Of a stretch of DNA of 64,000 nucleotides, positions 18,950 to 27,988 are shown piece by piece. Position 1 is the stretch's first letter; each line of letters opens with the position of its first letter. This DNA comes from Agarivorans litoreus (GTDB lineage: Bacteria; Pseudomonadota; Gammaproteobacteria; Enterobacterales; Celerinatantimonadaceae). The stretch is taken from positions 3,281,001-3,345,000 of the forward strand of contig NZ_BLPI01000001.1 of assembly GCF_019649015.1 (NCBI RefSeq), given 5' to 3'. The notes under the pieces are model-generated. The model ran no database searches. It saw nothing but the letters and a program-made list of their open reading frames with translations, and was not told the DNA's origin. The position numbers and the translations under genes are program-made.

Positions 18950-19849
18950 TTAGATAGAGGCTAACTGATAGTGCGGGGTGATTTGGCTTTTAGCGATATG
19001 CTCGGCAACATCTAAACCACGCAAAAAGCCGTGCTGTGTGACCAGTACGGTTTTAAAACCCATCGCATTGCCACCCAATATATCGGTATGCAGCGTATCG
19101 CCAATCATCGCTATGCGCTGCGGATTTACTTCACCATAGCTTTGTTTTATTCGGCTGAGTGCTTCTTCAAATATTGGCGCATAAGGTTTACCAAAACAGC
19201 GAACGTTAGGGTACAGCTCTTTAGGCAGAGTAAGGGTAAAACTACCTGGCTCTTGTGATACACCATCTTCTAGGGGCGCAATTAGGTCAGAGTTGCCCAC
19301 CCACACTCTGCGAGGGTTGTGATTAAGCTCGGTAATAAAACGCTGTTGCAAGCTGTCGTTCCAAGCCTGCCCACTTAAAAACAAAAACTCTTCGGCTTGC
19401 CAAAAATCTTGGTCCTCTGGATATAAACAAGGGCGTTGAATATCTAAGCGAAACTCAGGGAGGGTGATTACCCCTAAGCGTGAGTTGCTGTGCAAATCCA
19501 TGTATTGCAGCAATACTTCTCGGCTGTTTACGATCTCTTGGTCACTAAAATCAAAACCAAGCCGAACAAACTTGTTAAACAGTTGCTGCTTGTTTTGGGT
19601 GGCGGCATTGGTGACCACCATTACTACTTTACCAGCTTGTCGTAACTTATCGATTTGCTGTTTAGCCCCATCTATCGCTGTTCCACCAACGTTTAGTACG
19701 CCGTAGGCATCAAATAAAAAAACATCAACATCGTCTACGATATCCGTAATGTTGTTAATGGTTTGACACTTCTCTACCGGAACATTTTTAGGCATCCGCT
19801 CTGGAATGCTTAAATAGGCGTTAAATGCCTCAGATGGGCTGTAAAACAT
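18950..19849 (-). CDS. HAD-superfamily class IIA phosphatase (NagD-like)
   Basis: 299 residues. Motif I is DVFLFDAYGVLNVG, with one aspartate pair member two residues from the other. The class IIA signature VVMVVTNAATQNKQQ is motif II, and RIAMIGDTLHTDILGGNAMGFKTVLV is motif IV near the C-terminus, with a C2-type cap between. These enzymes dephosphorylate small sugar or nucleotide phosphates in the cytoplasm. The substrate is not predictable. The start has GAGG upstream. Confidence 0.9.
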   Translation of the reverse strand: MFYSPSEAFNAYLSIPERMPKNVPVEKCQTINNITDIVDDVDVFLFDAYGVLNVGGTAIDGAKQQIDKLRQAGKVVMVVTNAATQNKQQLFNKFVRLGFDFSDQEIVNSREVLLQYMDLHSNSRLGVITLPEFRLDIQRPCLYPEDQDFWQAEEFLFLSGQAWNDSLQQRFITELNHNPRRVWVGNSDLIAPLEDGVSQEPGSFTLTLPKELYPNVRCFGKPYAPIFEEALSRIKQSYGEVNPQRIAMIGDTLHTDILGGNAMGFKTVLVTQHGFLRGLDVAEHIAKSQITPHYQLASI

Positions 19850-19980
19850 GGTAAAACCTCAGCAAAAAACAGAGCGCTACTTTGGCAGGTTTGAGCAAAG
19901 AATTAAATACTAAACTTAGCTGCTGTATGCTGAACAACTAGCATGGCTTGTAAAGCCGATTCGACGCAAGGAGTAAAGCT

Positions 19981-20346
19981 TTGGATTACCAACAATTTAA
20001 CCAGTTTTGTGGTGATTTAGCTGCCAGTACTTACATTGTGCAATGGGGCAACGCCCATGTTTGGAAAGTGGGTGGAAAGGTGTTTGCGATTGGCGGATGG
20101 GAAAAACTTAATCAGCCGGCATTTACATTTAAAACATCAGAACTCAATTTTGAGTTTCTCCGTGAAGAACCGGGCTATCGGCCTGCTCCCTATATGGCTT
20201 CACGTGGTATGAAGTGGGTCCAGTTATATCAAAGTGAACCGGCTTTTGATGAGCAACTTATATACTACCTTGGTGAGTCTCATCGCATTGTTTCTTTAGG
20301 CCTAACTAAAAAACTACAGAAAGAACTAGGTTTATACCAACGCTGA
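19981..20346 (+). CDS. MmcQ/YjbR family protein
   Basis: 121 residues starting at TTG with a good AAGGAG eight bases upstream and no nearby ATG. It shows the YjbR signature: WKVGGKVFAIGGW, then FKTSELNFEFL, then APYMASRGMKWVQL, and the helical ending SHRIVSLGLTKKLQKELG. The fold is a double-wing DNA-binding type also called DUF419. The role is unknown. It stands alone upstream of the exporter gene. Confidence 0.9.
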   Translation: MDYQQFNQFCGDLAASTYIVQWGNAHVWKVGGKVFAIGGWEKLNQPAFTFKTSELNFEFLREEPGYRPAPYMASRGMKWVQLYQSEPAFDEQLIYYLGESHRIVSLGLTKKLQKELGLYQR

Positions 20347-20420
20347 ATTGATTGATTTTTTACTTGGTTTACAGCCAATAGCCATTACACTTTAGCCTTT
20401 GTTTATTGTCAAAGATTTGT

Positions 20421-21299
20421 ATGCAGTACTTACTATCTATCACTTTATTGTGGGCTTTTTCTTTTAGTTTAATTGGCGTGTATTTGGCGGGCCAAGTAGA
20501 CGCATGGTTCTCGGTGTTAATGAGAGTTGCACTGGCAACTCTGGTCTTTCTACCGTTTTTGAAGCCTAAACAAGTTAGCCGGAGCTTAGCCTTAAAACTA
20601 ATGCTAGTGGGAGCTATTCAATTAGGCTGTATGTATGGCTTTTATTATCAGTCATTCTTGTTCTTATCAGTTCCCGAAGTATTGCTGTTTACAGTGATGA
20701 CTCCCATTTACGTCACCTTGGTTAACGATGCTTTTGAGCGACGTTTTAATTGGCAGTTTTTATTAAGTGCTTTTATCGCTACTTTAGGTGCGGTGGCGAT
20801 CCGTTATGAGGGGATAGACCAAGGTTTTGTGACTGGCTTTTTATTAGTGCAAGGTGCCAACTTATGTTTTGCTACCGGGCAAGTTGCTTACAAACGGATC
20901 ATGGCTAATGAGCCTAAGCACTTAGCCCAGCAAACCGTATTTGCTTGGTTCTTTGTTGGTGCTTTGGTAGTGGCTGTGATTGCCTATTTGACGATGGGTA
21001 ATTCAGAGCGTTTGCCAACTACTGCAACCCAATGGGGAGTATTGGTATATTTGGGCACAATAGCCTCTGGTTTGGGGTATTTTGCCTGGAATAAGGGCGC
21101 TACCTTAGTCAATATTGGTGCGTTGGCCGTGGCTAATAATTTGCTTATCCCGGCGGGCATTGCGGTGAACCTATTGATTTGGAATCACGATGCCGACATT
21201 ATGCGCTTAAGCATTGGTGCCGCTATTATATTAGCTGCACTGGCGATTAATGAGCGTTGGGCAAAGCGAAGAATGACTAAAGGCATGCGCAAGGTCTAA
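20421..21299 (+). CDS. EamA/DMT-family exporter
   Basis: About 292 residues with ten predicted membrane helices in two EamA halves, as in the drug/metabolite transporter superfamily (RhaT/YdcZ-like inner-membrane exporters of amino acids and metabolites). An ATG at 20421 is taken as start, giving MQYLLSITLLWAFSFSLIG. A TTG at 20406 in frame is the alternative. Neither has a clear ribosome site. The substrate is unknown. Confidence 0.88.
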   Translation: MQYLLSITLLWAFSFSLIGVYLAGQVDAWFSVLMRVALATLVFLPFLKPKQVSRSLALKLMLVGAIQLGCMYGFYYQSFLFLSVPEVLLFTVMTPIYVTLVNDAFERRFNWQFLLSAFIATLGAVAIRYEGIDQGFVTGFLLVQGANLCFATGQVAYKRIMANEPKHLAQQTVFAWFFVGALVVAVIAYLTMGNSERLPTTATQWGVLVYLGTIASGLGYFAWNKGATLVNIGALAVANNLLIPAGIAVNLLIWNHDADIMRLSIGAAIILAALAINERWAKRRMTKGMRKV

Positions 21300-21362
21300 A
21301 AGCTAGCGCATGGCTTTGCTACAATGACCGTTTAATTCAAGCGCTAAATATTGGAAAACTTG

Positions 21363-21818
21363 ATGAACGATTTGCAACAAAATAACCCCTTGCACGGCTT
21401 AAAGCTGGAAGTGTTGCTTGATGAAATTGTTGAGCATTACGGCTGGGAAACCTTAGCGTTTGCCTTGAATATGAATTGCTTTCGCAATAACCCAAATACT
21501 AAGTCTTGCCTTAAGTTTTTGCGCAAAACCGACTGGGCTCGCGAAAAGGTAGAGAGTTTTTATCTCTATCGTTTTAAGCATTTACCGCGTCCAGATGATG
21601 TTCAATATGCACTGCCGCCTCGCGACCGTTTAGTGCCCTTGGATCAAAAGCCGCGCGCACCAGTAGTGATAGATATTACTGCCAAGCCTCAAGTGCAAAA
21701 CAAGCCGAAGCCAAAAGCTAGACCTAGCCGACCTGCTAAAGCTCGTAGCGCAAAACCTAAAGCTGAGAAATCTAATCAGATTGATAGTGCAGACCCATGG
21801 GCTAATTCGCCTAAATAA
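21363..21818 (+). CDS. VF530-family DNA-binding protein with basic tail
   Basis: About 151 residues. The first 75 form a VF530 (DUF2132) domain: [21 protein letters not shown], then [26 protein letters not shown]. The rest is a low-complexity Pro/Lys/Ala/Arg tail ([17 protein letters not shown]), which suggests nucleic-acid contact. A second, tail-less member lies at 43309-43527. The ATG at 21363 is chosen over the upstream TTG. VF530 domains were described structurally as helical. The function is not known. Confidence 0.88.
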   Translation: MNDLQQNNPLHGLKLEVLLDEIVEHYGWETLAFALNMNCFRNNPNTKSCLKFLRKTDWAREKVESFYLYRFKHLPRPDDVQYALPPRDRLVPLDQKPRAPVVIDITAKPQVQNKPKPKARPSRPAKARSAKPKAEKSNQIDSADPWANSPK

Positions 21819-21942
21819 GCTGATCTCAGGCTAAATAGTTTGCTCTAGTGAGTGGGGCGAGGCAGTAAATTCAGGTACAATTTCGGCTCGTTGATTTTGC
21901 TGTGATTAATACTGCGCTCTTTAATAGGTTTTATCGATAAAT

Positions 21943-22449
21943 ATGTCTCAAAAGTCTGTTCAAATTGGATTAGTTAACCCTAAAAGCCCTAGCAATGTGG
22001 GCTCGGTAATGCGTGCCGCTGGGTGTTTTGGCGCTACTGCGGTTTATTACACCGGCCAGCGTTATGCACGTGCAGCTCGCTTTAATACCGATACTAAAAA
22101 CCAAAGTTTGAATATTCCACTAACTGGGGTTGATGAACTCGCAGAACAAGTTGGCGATGAGCTAAAACTGGTGTGTATCGAGCTGGCCGAAGGCGCAACA
22201 CCTTTGCCGGAGTTTGTTCACCCAGAGCAGGCTTTATATGTGTTTGGTCCCGAAGATGGCTCAATTAGCCAAGCTTTAGTCGATAAGGCTGATGAAGTGG
22301 TTTATGTTCCCACCAAGGGGTGTTTGAACTTGGCCGCCACAGTGAATGTGGTGCTCTACGATCGCCTAGCTAAATCAGATAAAGCCAGTGGTGGCGAAGC
22401 ACTTATTCGCAGTAGTCGCGATGTAAATAACCGCTTAAAGGCTAAGTGA
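21943..22449 (+). CDS. SpoU/TrmH-family RNA 2'-O-methyltransferase
   Basis: 168 residues, the minimal SPOUT size. Motif 1 is IGLVNPKSPSNVGSVMRAAGCFG, motif 2 is LYVFGPEDGSISQ, and motif 3 is VYVPTKGCLNLAATVNVVLYDR with the knot loop. It should use S-adenosylmethionine to methylate a tRNA or rRNA ribose. It is shorter than TrmH and similar in size to TrmL, but the target nucleotide cannot be read from motifs alone. Confidence 0.92.
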   Translation: MSQKSVQIGLVNPKSPSNVGSVMRAAGCFGATAVYYTGQRYARAARFNTDTKNQSLNIPLTGVDELAEQVGDELKLVCIELAEGATPLPEFVHPEQALYVFGPEDGSISQALVDKADEVVYVPTKGCLNLAATVNVVLYDRLAKSDKASGGEALIRSSRDVNNRLKAK

Positions 22450-22457
22450 TTACGTCA

Positions 22458-22484
22458 GGCTTGTTAGTCGAGCGCTAACAAGCC
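22458..22484. terminator. Hairpin between convergent genes
   Basis: Perfect ten-base stem GGCTTGTTAG / CTAACAAGCC between the convergent SPOUT methylase and trhO. It lacks a T-run, so it is at best a weak intrinsic terminator. Confidence 0.45.
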
Positions 22485-22495
22485 CCAGCTACTCA

Positions 22496-23479
22496 CTATT
22501 TTTTATTGGCTCGTTGCGCTTGGCGAAGTTGCAGCTTTTGCTCTCGGCGCTGTTGGCTATGTTCTGCCGCTTCCATTCCCACATGTTGCTCACCACGCTG
22601 CTTAGCTAAGCGAACTTGTTTTTCACGCTCTCTAAAACGCATTTTTTGCTCATCGCTTAGCTTGTCATGACAGTGTGGGCAGCTAACGCCTTGTTCAAAT
22701 TTGGCGCTTTGCTTATCACTGGGTGAAATGGGCATTCTACAACCACTGCATAGTTCGTAGTCACCGGGCTGTAACTGGTGATCTACGGTTACCCGCTCAT
22801 CAAATACAAAGCAGTCTCCTTGCCACAAGGAGTTCTCTTCAGGCACTTCTTCTAAGTATTTTAGAATGCCACCTTCTAAGTGATATACCTCTTCAAAACC
22901 TTGCTCTTTTAAGTAAGCGGTGGATTTTTCACAGCGAATGCCGCCAGTGCAAAACATTGCTACTTTTTTGTGTTTTGCTGGGTCTAGCTCTTCTGCGACA
23001 TAGTCTGGAAATTCGCGAAAGGTATCGGTATGTGGATTAACCGCATGCTTAAAGCTACCTAGTTGAATTTCGTAGTTGTTGCGGGTATCAACCACCATCA
23101 CTTCTGGGTTGGCGATTAAGGCGTTCCAGTCTTCAGGTTTAACGTAAGAGCCAACCACATGGTTTGGGTCGATGCCCTCCACACCCATGGTTACAATCTC
23201 TTTTTTAAGCTTAACCCGAGAGCGGTTAAAGGGTTGCTGCTCGCTGTACGAGCGTTTGTCGGTAAGTTGGCTTAATCGACTATCACTTTTAAGCCAAGCT
23301 AACACTGCGCTTATTCCAGCGTCTGGACCGGCAATGGTGCCATTTATGCCTTCTTCGGCCAGTAATAAAGTGCCTCGCACTTTTTGATGCTTCATTAACG
23401 CTAACAAGGGTTCTTGAAGCTCTTTATAGTTATCTAGGCGAACAAATTTATAAACGGCGCAAATAGTTATTTCTTTCAT
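22496..23479 (-). CDS. trhO: tRNA uridine(34) hydroxylase TrhO (YceA rhodanese)
   Basis: About 327 residues. An N-terminal acylphosphatase-like domain ([31 protein letters not shown]) precedes a rhodanese domain (about 130-230) with the active cysteine in [13 protein letters not shown] cysteine-rich segment follows (CSGCRMPIS ... CPHCHDKLS), then a basic C-terminus. The family makes 5-hydroxyuridine at tRNA position 34 with oxygen. The ATG at 23479 (MKEITI) has GGAAGC upstream and is preferred to 23539. It is convergent with the methylase gene. Confidence 0.94.
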   Translation of the reverse strand: MKEITICAVYKFVRLDNYKELQEPLLALMKHQKVRGTLLLAEEGINGTIAGPDAGISAVLAWLKSDSRLSQLTDKRSYSEQQPFNRSRVKLKKEIVTMGVEGIDPNHVVGSYVKPEDWNALIANPEVMVVDTRNNYEIQLGSFKHAVNPHTDTFREFPDYVAEELDPAKHKKVAMFCTGGIRCEKSTAYLKEQGFEEVYHLEGGILKYLEEVPEENSLWQGDCFVFDERVTVDHQLQPGDYELCSGCRMPISPSDKQSAKFEQGVSCPHCHDKLSDEQKMRFREREKQVRLAKQRGEQHVGMEAAEHSQQRREQKLQLRQAQRANKK

Positions 23480-23734
23480 AGACTTAGCTTCCTGCCTTAT
23501 GGGGCGTAATCCCAGAGCATGTTTTGTAAAGAAAGTCATTGTAATGAAAATGCTAAAATATGCAGCATGTCCGCACCAATTTGTTGGCTTAATGTTGTGA
23601 ATATTTGTCGAGGAAAGAGTGAAAATTGTGTCCTAGTGCGCTAAATCAAGCCTCTACAGCTACTTGCGTTTTTGCTCAGTGGTATGAGATGTCTATAATG
23701 AAGTAATTGTCTAACATCGAATAGGTTGAGTAGT

Positions 23735-24682
23735 ATGTCTAGTGTTTTAGCCACAGTGGATCAACGCACCAAGCTTGTCGGCGAAAATCGCTTAGAACTG
23801 TTGATTTTTAAACTCAACTCTACACAGTTGTTTGCGATTAATGTATTTAAAGTTAAAGAGGTGGTTAAGTTACCTCGAATGAATAAGTTGCCTGGTTCTC
23901 ACTCACACATTAGTGGGGTGGTAACTATTCGAGGGCACTCTATTCCCGTAATCGACTTACGAGCAGCCATCAAGATGCCGCCAGCAAAAGAGGAGGCCAA
24001 GACCGATTGCAACCTAATCATCACCGAATACAACCGCAGCGTTCAAGGTTTCATGGTGGGCGAAGTAATGCACATTGTGAACACTTCCTGGAAAGACATC
24101 TTACCGCCACCGTCTTCGGTAGGGCGTAGCAATTATTTAACCGCCATCACTCGCATAGAGCATGACGATGCCAGCCGCATTGTAGAAATTATTGATGTAG
24201 AGAAAGTGCTTGCGGAAATTGTTAGCTACAACGTTGCTATTTCAGAAGATGCCTTAGATGAGGAAGTCTCGCATTTGCTAAATGGCAAGCGAGTACTGGT
24301 AGTAGACGATTCATCTACTGCTCGTGGCCAAGTTAAAGCAACCTTAGGCCAGTTGGGTATGGAGATTATTGAAGCCGAAAATGGCTTGCAAGCTTTAAAC
24401 ATGCTTAAAGGCTGGGCCGACGAGGGGAGATCGGTTTACGATGAAATTTTATTAATGATCACCGATGCCGAGATGCCAGAAATGGATGGCTATCGACTCA
24501 CTGCTGAAGTGCGTGGTGATGAGCGAATGGGCGAACTGTTTATTGCCTTAAATACTTCGTTAAGCGGCAGCTTTAACGATGCCATGGTAGAGAAAGTTGG
24601 CTGTAATCGTTTCATTTCTAAGTTTCAGCCAGACTTGTTGGTTGATGTGGTTCAGCAGCGAATGCGAGAGTCTTTAAAATAA
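23735..24682 (+). CDS. cheV: Chemotaxis coupling protein CheV
   Basis: About 315 residues. The CheW-like domain (about 15-165) has FKVKEVVKLPRMNKLPGSH and GVVTIRGHSIPVIDLRAAI. The receiver domain (about 185-310) has VDDSSTARGQV, the phospho-acceptor aspartate in MITDAEMPEMDGY and a late lysine in FISKFQP. It links chemoreceptors to CheA and may serve adaptation. No other chemotaxis gene lies nearby, which is usual for cheV. The ATG at 23735 is chosen over a TTG nine bases upstream. A strong terminator follows. Confidence 0.95.
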   Translation: MSSVLATVDQRTKLVGENRLELLIFKLNSTQLFAINVFKVKEVVKLPRMNKLPGSHSHISGVVTIRGHSIPVIDLRAAIKMPPAKEEAKTDCNLIITEYNRSVQGFMVGEVMHIVNTSWKDILPPPSSVGRSNYLTAITRIEHDDASRIVEIIDVEKVLAEIVSYNVAISEDALDEEVSHLLNGKRVLVVDDSSTARGQVKATLGQLGMEIIEAENGLQALNMLKGWADEGRSVYDEILLMITDAEMPEMDGYRLTAEVRGDERMGELFIALNTSLSGSFNDAMVEKVGCNRFISKFQPDLLVDVVQQRMRESLK

Positions 24683-24690
24683 CAGCTAAT

Positions 24691-24718
24691 AAAAAACCAG
24701 CCAATCGGCTGGTTTTTT
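24691..24718. terminator. Bidirectional rho-independent terminator
   Basis: Stem AACCAGCC / GGCTGGTT with an AATC loop, flanked by an A-run and a T-run, between the convergent cheV and chrR genes. Confidence 0.92.
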
Positions 24719-24733
24719 GCTTTTAAATATTGT

Positions 24734-25411
24734 TTATTTAAAGAACAGCTGGCTAAACGGGTTTAGTAGGGAAGCTAAGCCCGAGGTAAAGTGCAAAGGT
24801 GCATCTAACAAGGTTAGACATAAGCAATCTTGGTTAGCTGCTGTTCGCGGCGTATGTTTGTTTTGTGCATCTTGAATGATGAAGTCACCCGGTACGTAAG
24901 TTCCGGCGTCATCAATAAAGGTGCCTGCCAGTACCAAGGTTATTTCTTGCCCTTGGTGGGTATGCTCTGGCAATGCACTGTCTTGATCCATGTAAATGAA
25001 GTTCATTTTACTGTCACTTACTGCATCCACTCGAGCACGTTGAATTTTACCCGGTAAACGTCCCCAAGGACCAATATGTTGCGGGTGAGCTTGCAAAGCG
25101 CGGGGCATTGGGAAGCGCTTATTACCAAGCATGATTTCTTGCTGCAAGGCGGGCTGGTTTGCTTCAATAACGCTATCGGGGCTTTGTTGCATAATCATTG
25201 CCAACATCGAGTCGAGTTCGCTGTTCATCGCTTCGGGCTGGGCTTGCTCAAGTTGAGAAGCTAATTTGTGTTCTGCTGCGGCAACTTGCTGACGGCACAC
25301 TGGGCAGTATTCCAAGTGGGCGCTTACCATTATGCTCATGGCAGGATCTAACTGACCCGCGGCGTACAACTCTAGGCTTGATTCAGCCGGATGAAATTGA
25401 ATGCTAGTCAT
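24734..25411 (-). CDS. chrR: ChrR-type zinc anti-sigma factor with C-terminal cupin
   Basis: 225 residues. The N-terminal zinc-binding anti-sigma domain has HLEYCPVCRQQV with the HxxxCxxC ligands. The cupin domain (about 120-210) has the metal-site region ALPEHTHQGQEITLVLAGTF. In Rhodobacter, ChrR holds the ECF sigma RpoE inactive and releases it on singlet oxygen. The same partner gene overlaps this one by eight bases upstream, so the pair is translationally coupled. Cupin ligands for zinc (HTHQGQE) look intact, so it should be functional. Confidence 0.93.
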   Translation of the reverse strand: MTSIQFHPAESSLELYAAGQLDPAMSIMVSAHLEYCPVCRQQVAAAEHKLASQLEQAQPEAMNSELDSMLAMIMQQSPDSVIEANQPALQQEIMLGNKRFPMPRALQAHPQHIGPWGRLPGKIQRARVDAVSDSKMNFIYMDQDSALPEHTHQGQEITLVLAGTFIDDAGTYVPGDFIIQDAQNKHTPRTAANQDCLCLTLLDAPLHFTSGLASLLNPFSQLFFK

Positions 25412-26030
25412 CCAATGCCTCCTTCATTTTTTTAAGCGCTAATCTAAGGCGACTTTTCACAGTGCCAAGCGGCAGGTTTAATATTTCAGACACTTGTTGT
25501 TGCGATTCACCATGTAAGTAAACCCGCCTTACTATATCTGCTTGTTCTTCTGGCAATTTGTCAATTTGGTGCCGAAGCTCTTGACTCACCAACTCTTGGT
25601 CTTCGGTAGACACCTTATCGGCATCTTCTTCTTCAGTTAAGATTGGCCAAAGGTCGTCGCCTTGCACCCAACTTTGTTGGTGCTTTCCTTTACGCATCAA
25701 ATCAAATTTTACATTTCTTGATACTGAAAAAATCCAAGTCATTGCGTTTCCTTTGGAAGAGTCGTACAGACCTGCTTTAAGCCAAAGCTTCAACATGGTT
25801 TCCTGTACCATTTCCAAAGAAAGTGACTCATCAACAAACTGTTTTCTCGCTAGGTTTAATAAACGCGGTGCAACTTGGCGGAATAATAAGTCGTAACTTT
25901 TTCTGCATTGTTTGCTGGCAATATTTGCTAGCAACAAGGCTACTTCGTCGTCACTATTGGGCTGTGCTACTTGACTCGCCATAGGTGTTTTGGACCCACC
26001 GATTTTTGATACTGAACTGTGTATTTCCAT
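25404..26030 (-). CDS. rpoE: ECF sigma factor RpoE of the ChrR-associated (ECF11) type
   Basis: 208 residues. Region 2 has SLEMVQETMLKLWLKAGLYDSSKGNAMTW and a promoter-melting segment FDLMRKGKHQ. Region 4 has LPEEQADIVRRVYLHGESQQQVSEIL followed by GTVKSRLRLALKKM. Pairing with ChrR identifies the singlet-oxygen type rather than the envelope-stress RpoE. A candidate autoregulated promoter lies at 26061-26090. The probable target operon starts at 26824 on the other strand. Confidence 0.94.
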   Translation of the reverse strand: MEIHSSVSKIGGSKTPMASQVAQPNSDDEVALLLANIASKQCRKSYDLLFRQVAPRLLNLARKQFVDESLSLEMVQETMLKLWLKAGLYDSSKGNAMTWIFSVSRNVKFDLMRKGKHQQSWVQGDDLWPILTEEEDADKVSTEDQELVSQELRHQIDKLPEEQADIVRRVYLHGESQQQVSEILNLPLGTVKSRLRLALKKMKEALDD

Positions 26031-26060
26031 ATTGCCAAAATCGTTTGCGGATTGATAACA

Positions 26061-26090
26061 AGTTAACGGGTAAGGTGTGTAAAACGATCA
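26061..26090 (-). promoter_or_regulatory. Candidate RpoE(ECF11)-dependent promoter of rpoE-chrR
   Basis: On the minus strand TGATCG is followed after 18 bases by TTAACT, 31 bases before the rpoE ATG. The Rhodobacter RpoE consensus is TGATCC with a -10 near TAAGA at similar spacing, so the -35 box fits well and the -10 box loosely. The same TGATC-N18 pattern occurs before the divergent operon. It overlaps the end of the upstream gene. Confidence 0.45.
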
Positions 26091-26677
26091 CTTTGTCGCA
26101 AAATAAATCCTAAATATCGAATACACAAGGAAGCAGAGGGTGATTTAAGCAAGCGTTGCTTGGTACAAATGGGCAGTGGCAGCAGTTCTAACCAGCGCCA
26201 ACAAAGGGTTTTTACTTGGTCGCTTTGCATACTTTGCTCTAAATTAGCAGTTTGTAATTCTGGATATTGTAAGTTGATGTTGGCCAAAGCACTTTGCAGT
26301 GCTGCAGTGTTTTTTTGTTGGTAAGTGTTAAGCCAAAGTTCAGTTTTTTCGGCACACAAGGTATGTGATAACCAAGCAGAGGAAAAACTCGGCTTATTCG
26401 ACCTTACTTTGCCCCAGTGCAATACTTTAAACTCGGCTTCTATTTCCGATTCGCTTAGCCAATCAATATGACTTATTTGAGCAAAGCAGACTAAGTCGCC
26501 AGCATTGGTTGCGCTGTTGCCATCGCTGTCTTGGAAAGCTAGCCAAACCCCGCCAGCTTTTTCCGCCGCGCGTAAACTGGTAGTAAAAACCATGCCTTGC
26601 CCCTTAATGCGAGCGAAGCGCTGCGGCATGAAGTGCTCGCGAGAGATCATTAGCGGAAAACAACAACTACTGCTCAA
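26063..26677 (-). CDS. Uncharacterised protein upstream of rpoE
   Basis: About 204 residues with no motif I can name. It is soluble and Trp-rich, with scattered cysteines (CC near the N-terminus, C in LVCFAQ, TLCA, TLCWRW and PICTKQ). It ends 32 bases before rpoE in the same direction and could be the first gene of a three-gene unit. The start is uncertain: TTG at 26677 has AGGAA upstream, while ATG at 26650 gives MISREHF. A stress-related role is only suggested by position. Confidence 0.6.
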   Translation of the reverse strand: MSSSCCFPLMISREHFMPQRFARIKGQGMVFTTSLRAAEKAGGVWLAFQDSDGNSATNAGDLVCFAQISHIDWLSESEIEAEFKVLHWGKVRSNKPSFSSAWLSHTLCAEKTELWLNTYQQKNTAALQSALANINLQYPELQTANLEQSMQSDQVKTLCWRWLELLPLPICTKQRLLKSPSASLCIRYLGFILRQSDRFTHLTR

Positions 26678-26740
26678 GTAAATATTCCTAGAAATGGGTG
26701 GTTTGTCTTATATAACGCTAAAAGTTGCCAAAAGGATGAA

Positions 26741-26770
26741 TGATCTTTCTTAATTTATCTGACGTACTAT
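26741..26770 (+). promoter_or_regulatory. Candidate RpoE(ECF11)-dependent promoter of the lipid-modification operon
   Basis: TGATCT, an 18-base spacer, then TACTAT, about 54 bases before the ATG at 26824. The -35 element matches the first five bases of the box found before rpoE on the other strand and the spacer is identical in length. The reading as an RpoE promoter is inference from that shared pattern. Confidence 0.5.
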
Positions 26771-26823
26771 GATTAACGACAATAGAAACATATGCTTAGA
26801 TTTGTTTGGGAAAGGAAAATTGA

Positions 26824-27264
26824 ATGAGTATCACGGCATCTGCACCGCATATTGTTAAGCATCTAGAGCAGTTTTACAGCGAGCTAGGCATGGCGCAGGT
26901 TGAGCGCCTCTCTGATATTTATGCCGACGATATCGAGTTTATCGACCCTTTGCACCATCTTCACGGCTTACCAGACTTACGTAGCTATTTTGAACATCTT
27001 TTACAAAATACCAGCCAATGCCATTTTGAGTTTCACTCTAGGCTAATCGCAGACGGTGAGTTCAGCCTTACTTGGCAAATGCAGTTTGCCCATCCTAAAT
27101 TAGGCAACGGGCGGATATTGTCGTTAGATGGCATTAGCCACCTTAAGTTTAACGACAAAATTTATTACCACCGTGACTACTACGACGTAAGCGCGATGCT
27201 GCATGACCATATTCCGGTAATTGGTTGGCTATCCAAAAAGTTAAAAAATGGACTAGCACAATGA
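26824..27264 (+). CDS. NTF2-like/SnoaL-type protein, first gene of RpoE-ChrR-linked operon
   Basis: 146 residues with the NTF2-like cone-fold features: LSDIYADDIEFIDPLHHLHGLPDLRSYFEHLL, and ISHLKFNDKIYYHRDYYDVSAM at the end. Proteins like this occur in the same gene cluster in many gammaproteobacteria beside rpoE-chrR. The function is not known. It may bind or isomerise a small hydrophobic substrate. AAAGGA precedes the ATG. Its stop overlaps the next start (ATGA). Confidence 0.88.
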   Translation: MSITASAPHIVKHLEQFYSELGMAQVERLSDIYADDIEFIDPLHHLHGLPDLRSYFEHLLQNTSQCHFEFHSRLIADGEFSLTWQMQFAHPKLGNGRILSLDGISHLKFNDKIYYHRDYYDVSAMLHDHIPVIGWLSKKLKNGLAQ

Positions 27265-27983
27265 ACATTCTAATCACTGGTGCAAGTTCCGGCATTGGCA
27301 AGCAGTTAGCGCTTGATTACCAAAAGCTAGGCCATACGGTGTGGGGGCAGGGGCGTAACCAACAGCGTTTGCAAGACCTAGCCGAACAAGGCATCGCGCC
27401 GCTGCAAGTAGAACTTGGCGAGCTAGAACAGGTGCGCAGCAGCTTTGCCGATTTGCCAGCAATGGACCTCATTGTGTTGTGTGCCGGCAATTGTGAATAC
27501 TTAGACCCTCAGCGTTTCGACGCCAAACTGTTTGAGCGAGTGTGGCAAAGCAATGTGCTTACCATCGCTAACTGCTTAGATGCTTTATGGGCTAACTTAA
27601 AGCCCGGCTCTCAACTGGCGTTAGTTGGTAGCCTTGCTCATCTATTGCCCTTTAGCCAAGCAGGCGCTTATGGCAGTAGCAAAGCCGCGGTGCATTATTT
27701 AGCTCAAGCACTAGGAACCGATTTGGGTGACAAACAGGTGAGTGTTCATTGTATTCAACCGGGATTTGTTAAAACCCCACTCACCGACAAAAACAACTTT
27801 GCTATGCCCAGTATTATTAGCCCCGAGCAAGCTAGTCAAGCAATCATCAAAGGCCTCAATAAAGGTAAAACTGTGATTAACTTCCCTAGCTTATTCAGCG
27901 GCTTTCTGCACATACTCAATTGCTTGCCATATCGCTGGCAGCAAAATATCTGTCGCCGTTTAGCTCACAAGGAAGGAGCATAG
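27261..27983 (+). CDS. Short-chain dehydrogenase/reductase
   Basis: About 240 residues. The Rossmann glycine motif is TGASSGIGKQ (residues 6-15), followed by LCAGN, the catalytic serine in ALVGSLAHLLP and the YxxxK motif in GAYGSSKAAVHYLAQ. This is a complete SDR active site. The ATG at 27261 overlaps the previous stop, so the two are coupled. It probably reduces or oxidises a lipid or carbonyl in the pathway of this operon. The frame is open upstream but that part is the previous gene in another frame. Confidence 0.92.
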   Translation: MNILITGASSGIGKQLALDYQKLGHTVWGQGRNQQRLQDLAEQGIAPLQVELGELEQVRSSFADLPAMDLIVLCAGNCEYLDPQRFDAKLFERVWQSNVLTIANCLDALWANLKPGSQLALVGSLAHLLPFSQAGAYGSSKAAVHYLAQALGTDLGDKQVSVHCIQPGFVKTPLTDKNNFAMPSIISPEQASQAIIKGLNKGKTVINFPSLFSGFLHILNCLPYRWQQNICRRLAHKEGA

Positions 27984-27988
27984 ATAGA

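Noticed and set aside
26063-26677. LON substrate-binding domain in the gene upstream of rpoE
   Set aside because: Only a faint resemblance at the N-terminus; the usual leucine/proline/glycine pattern is missing, so the gene is left unassigned.
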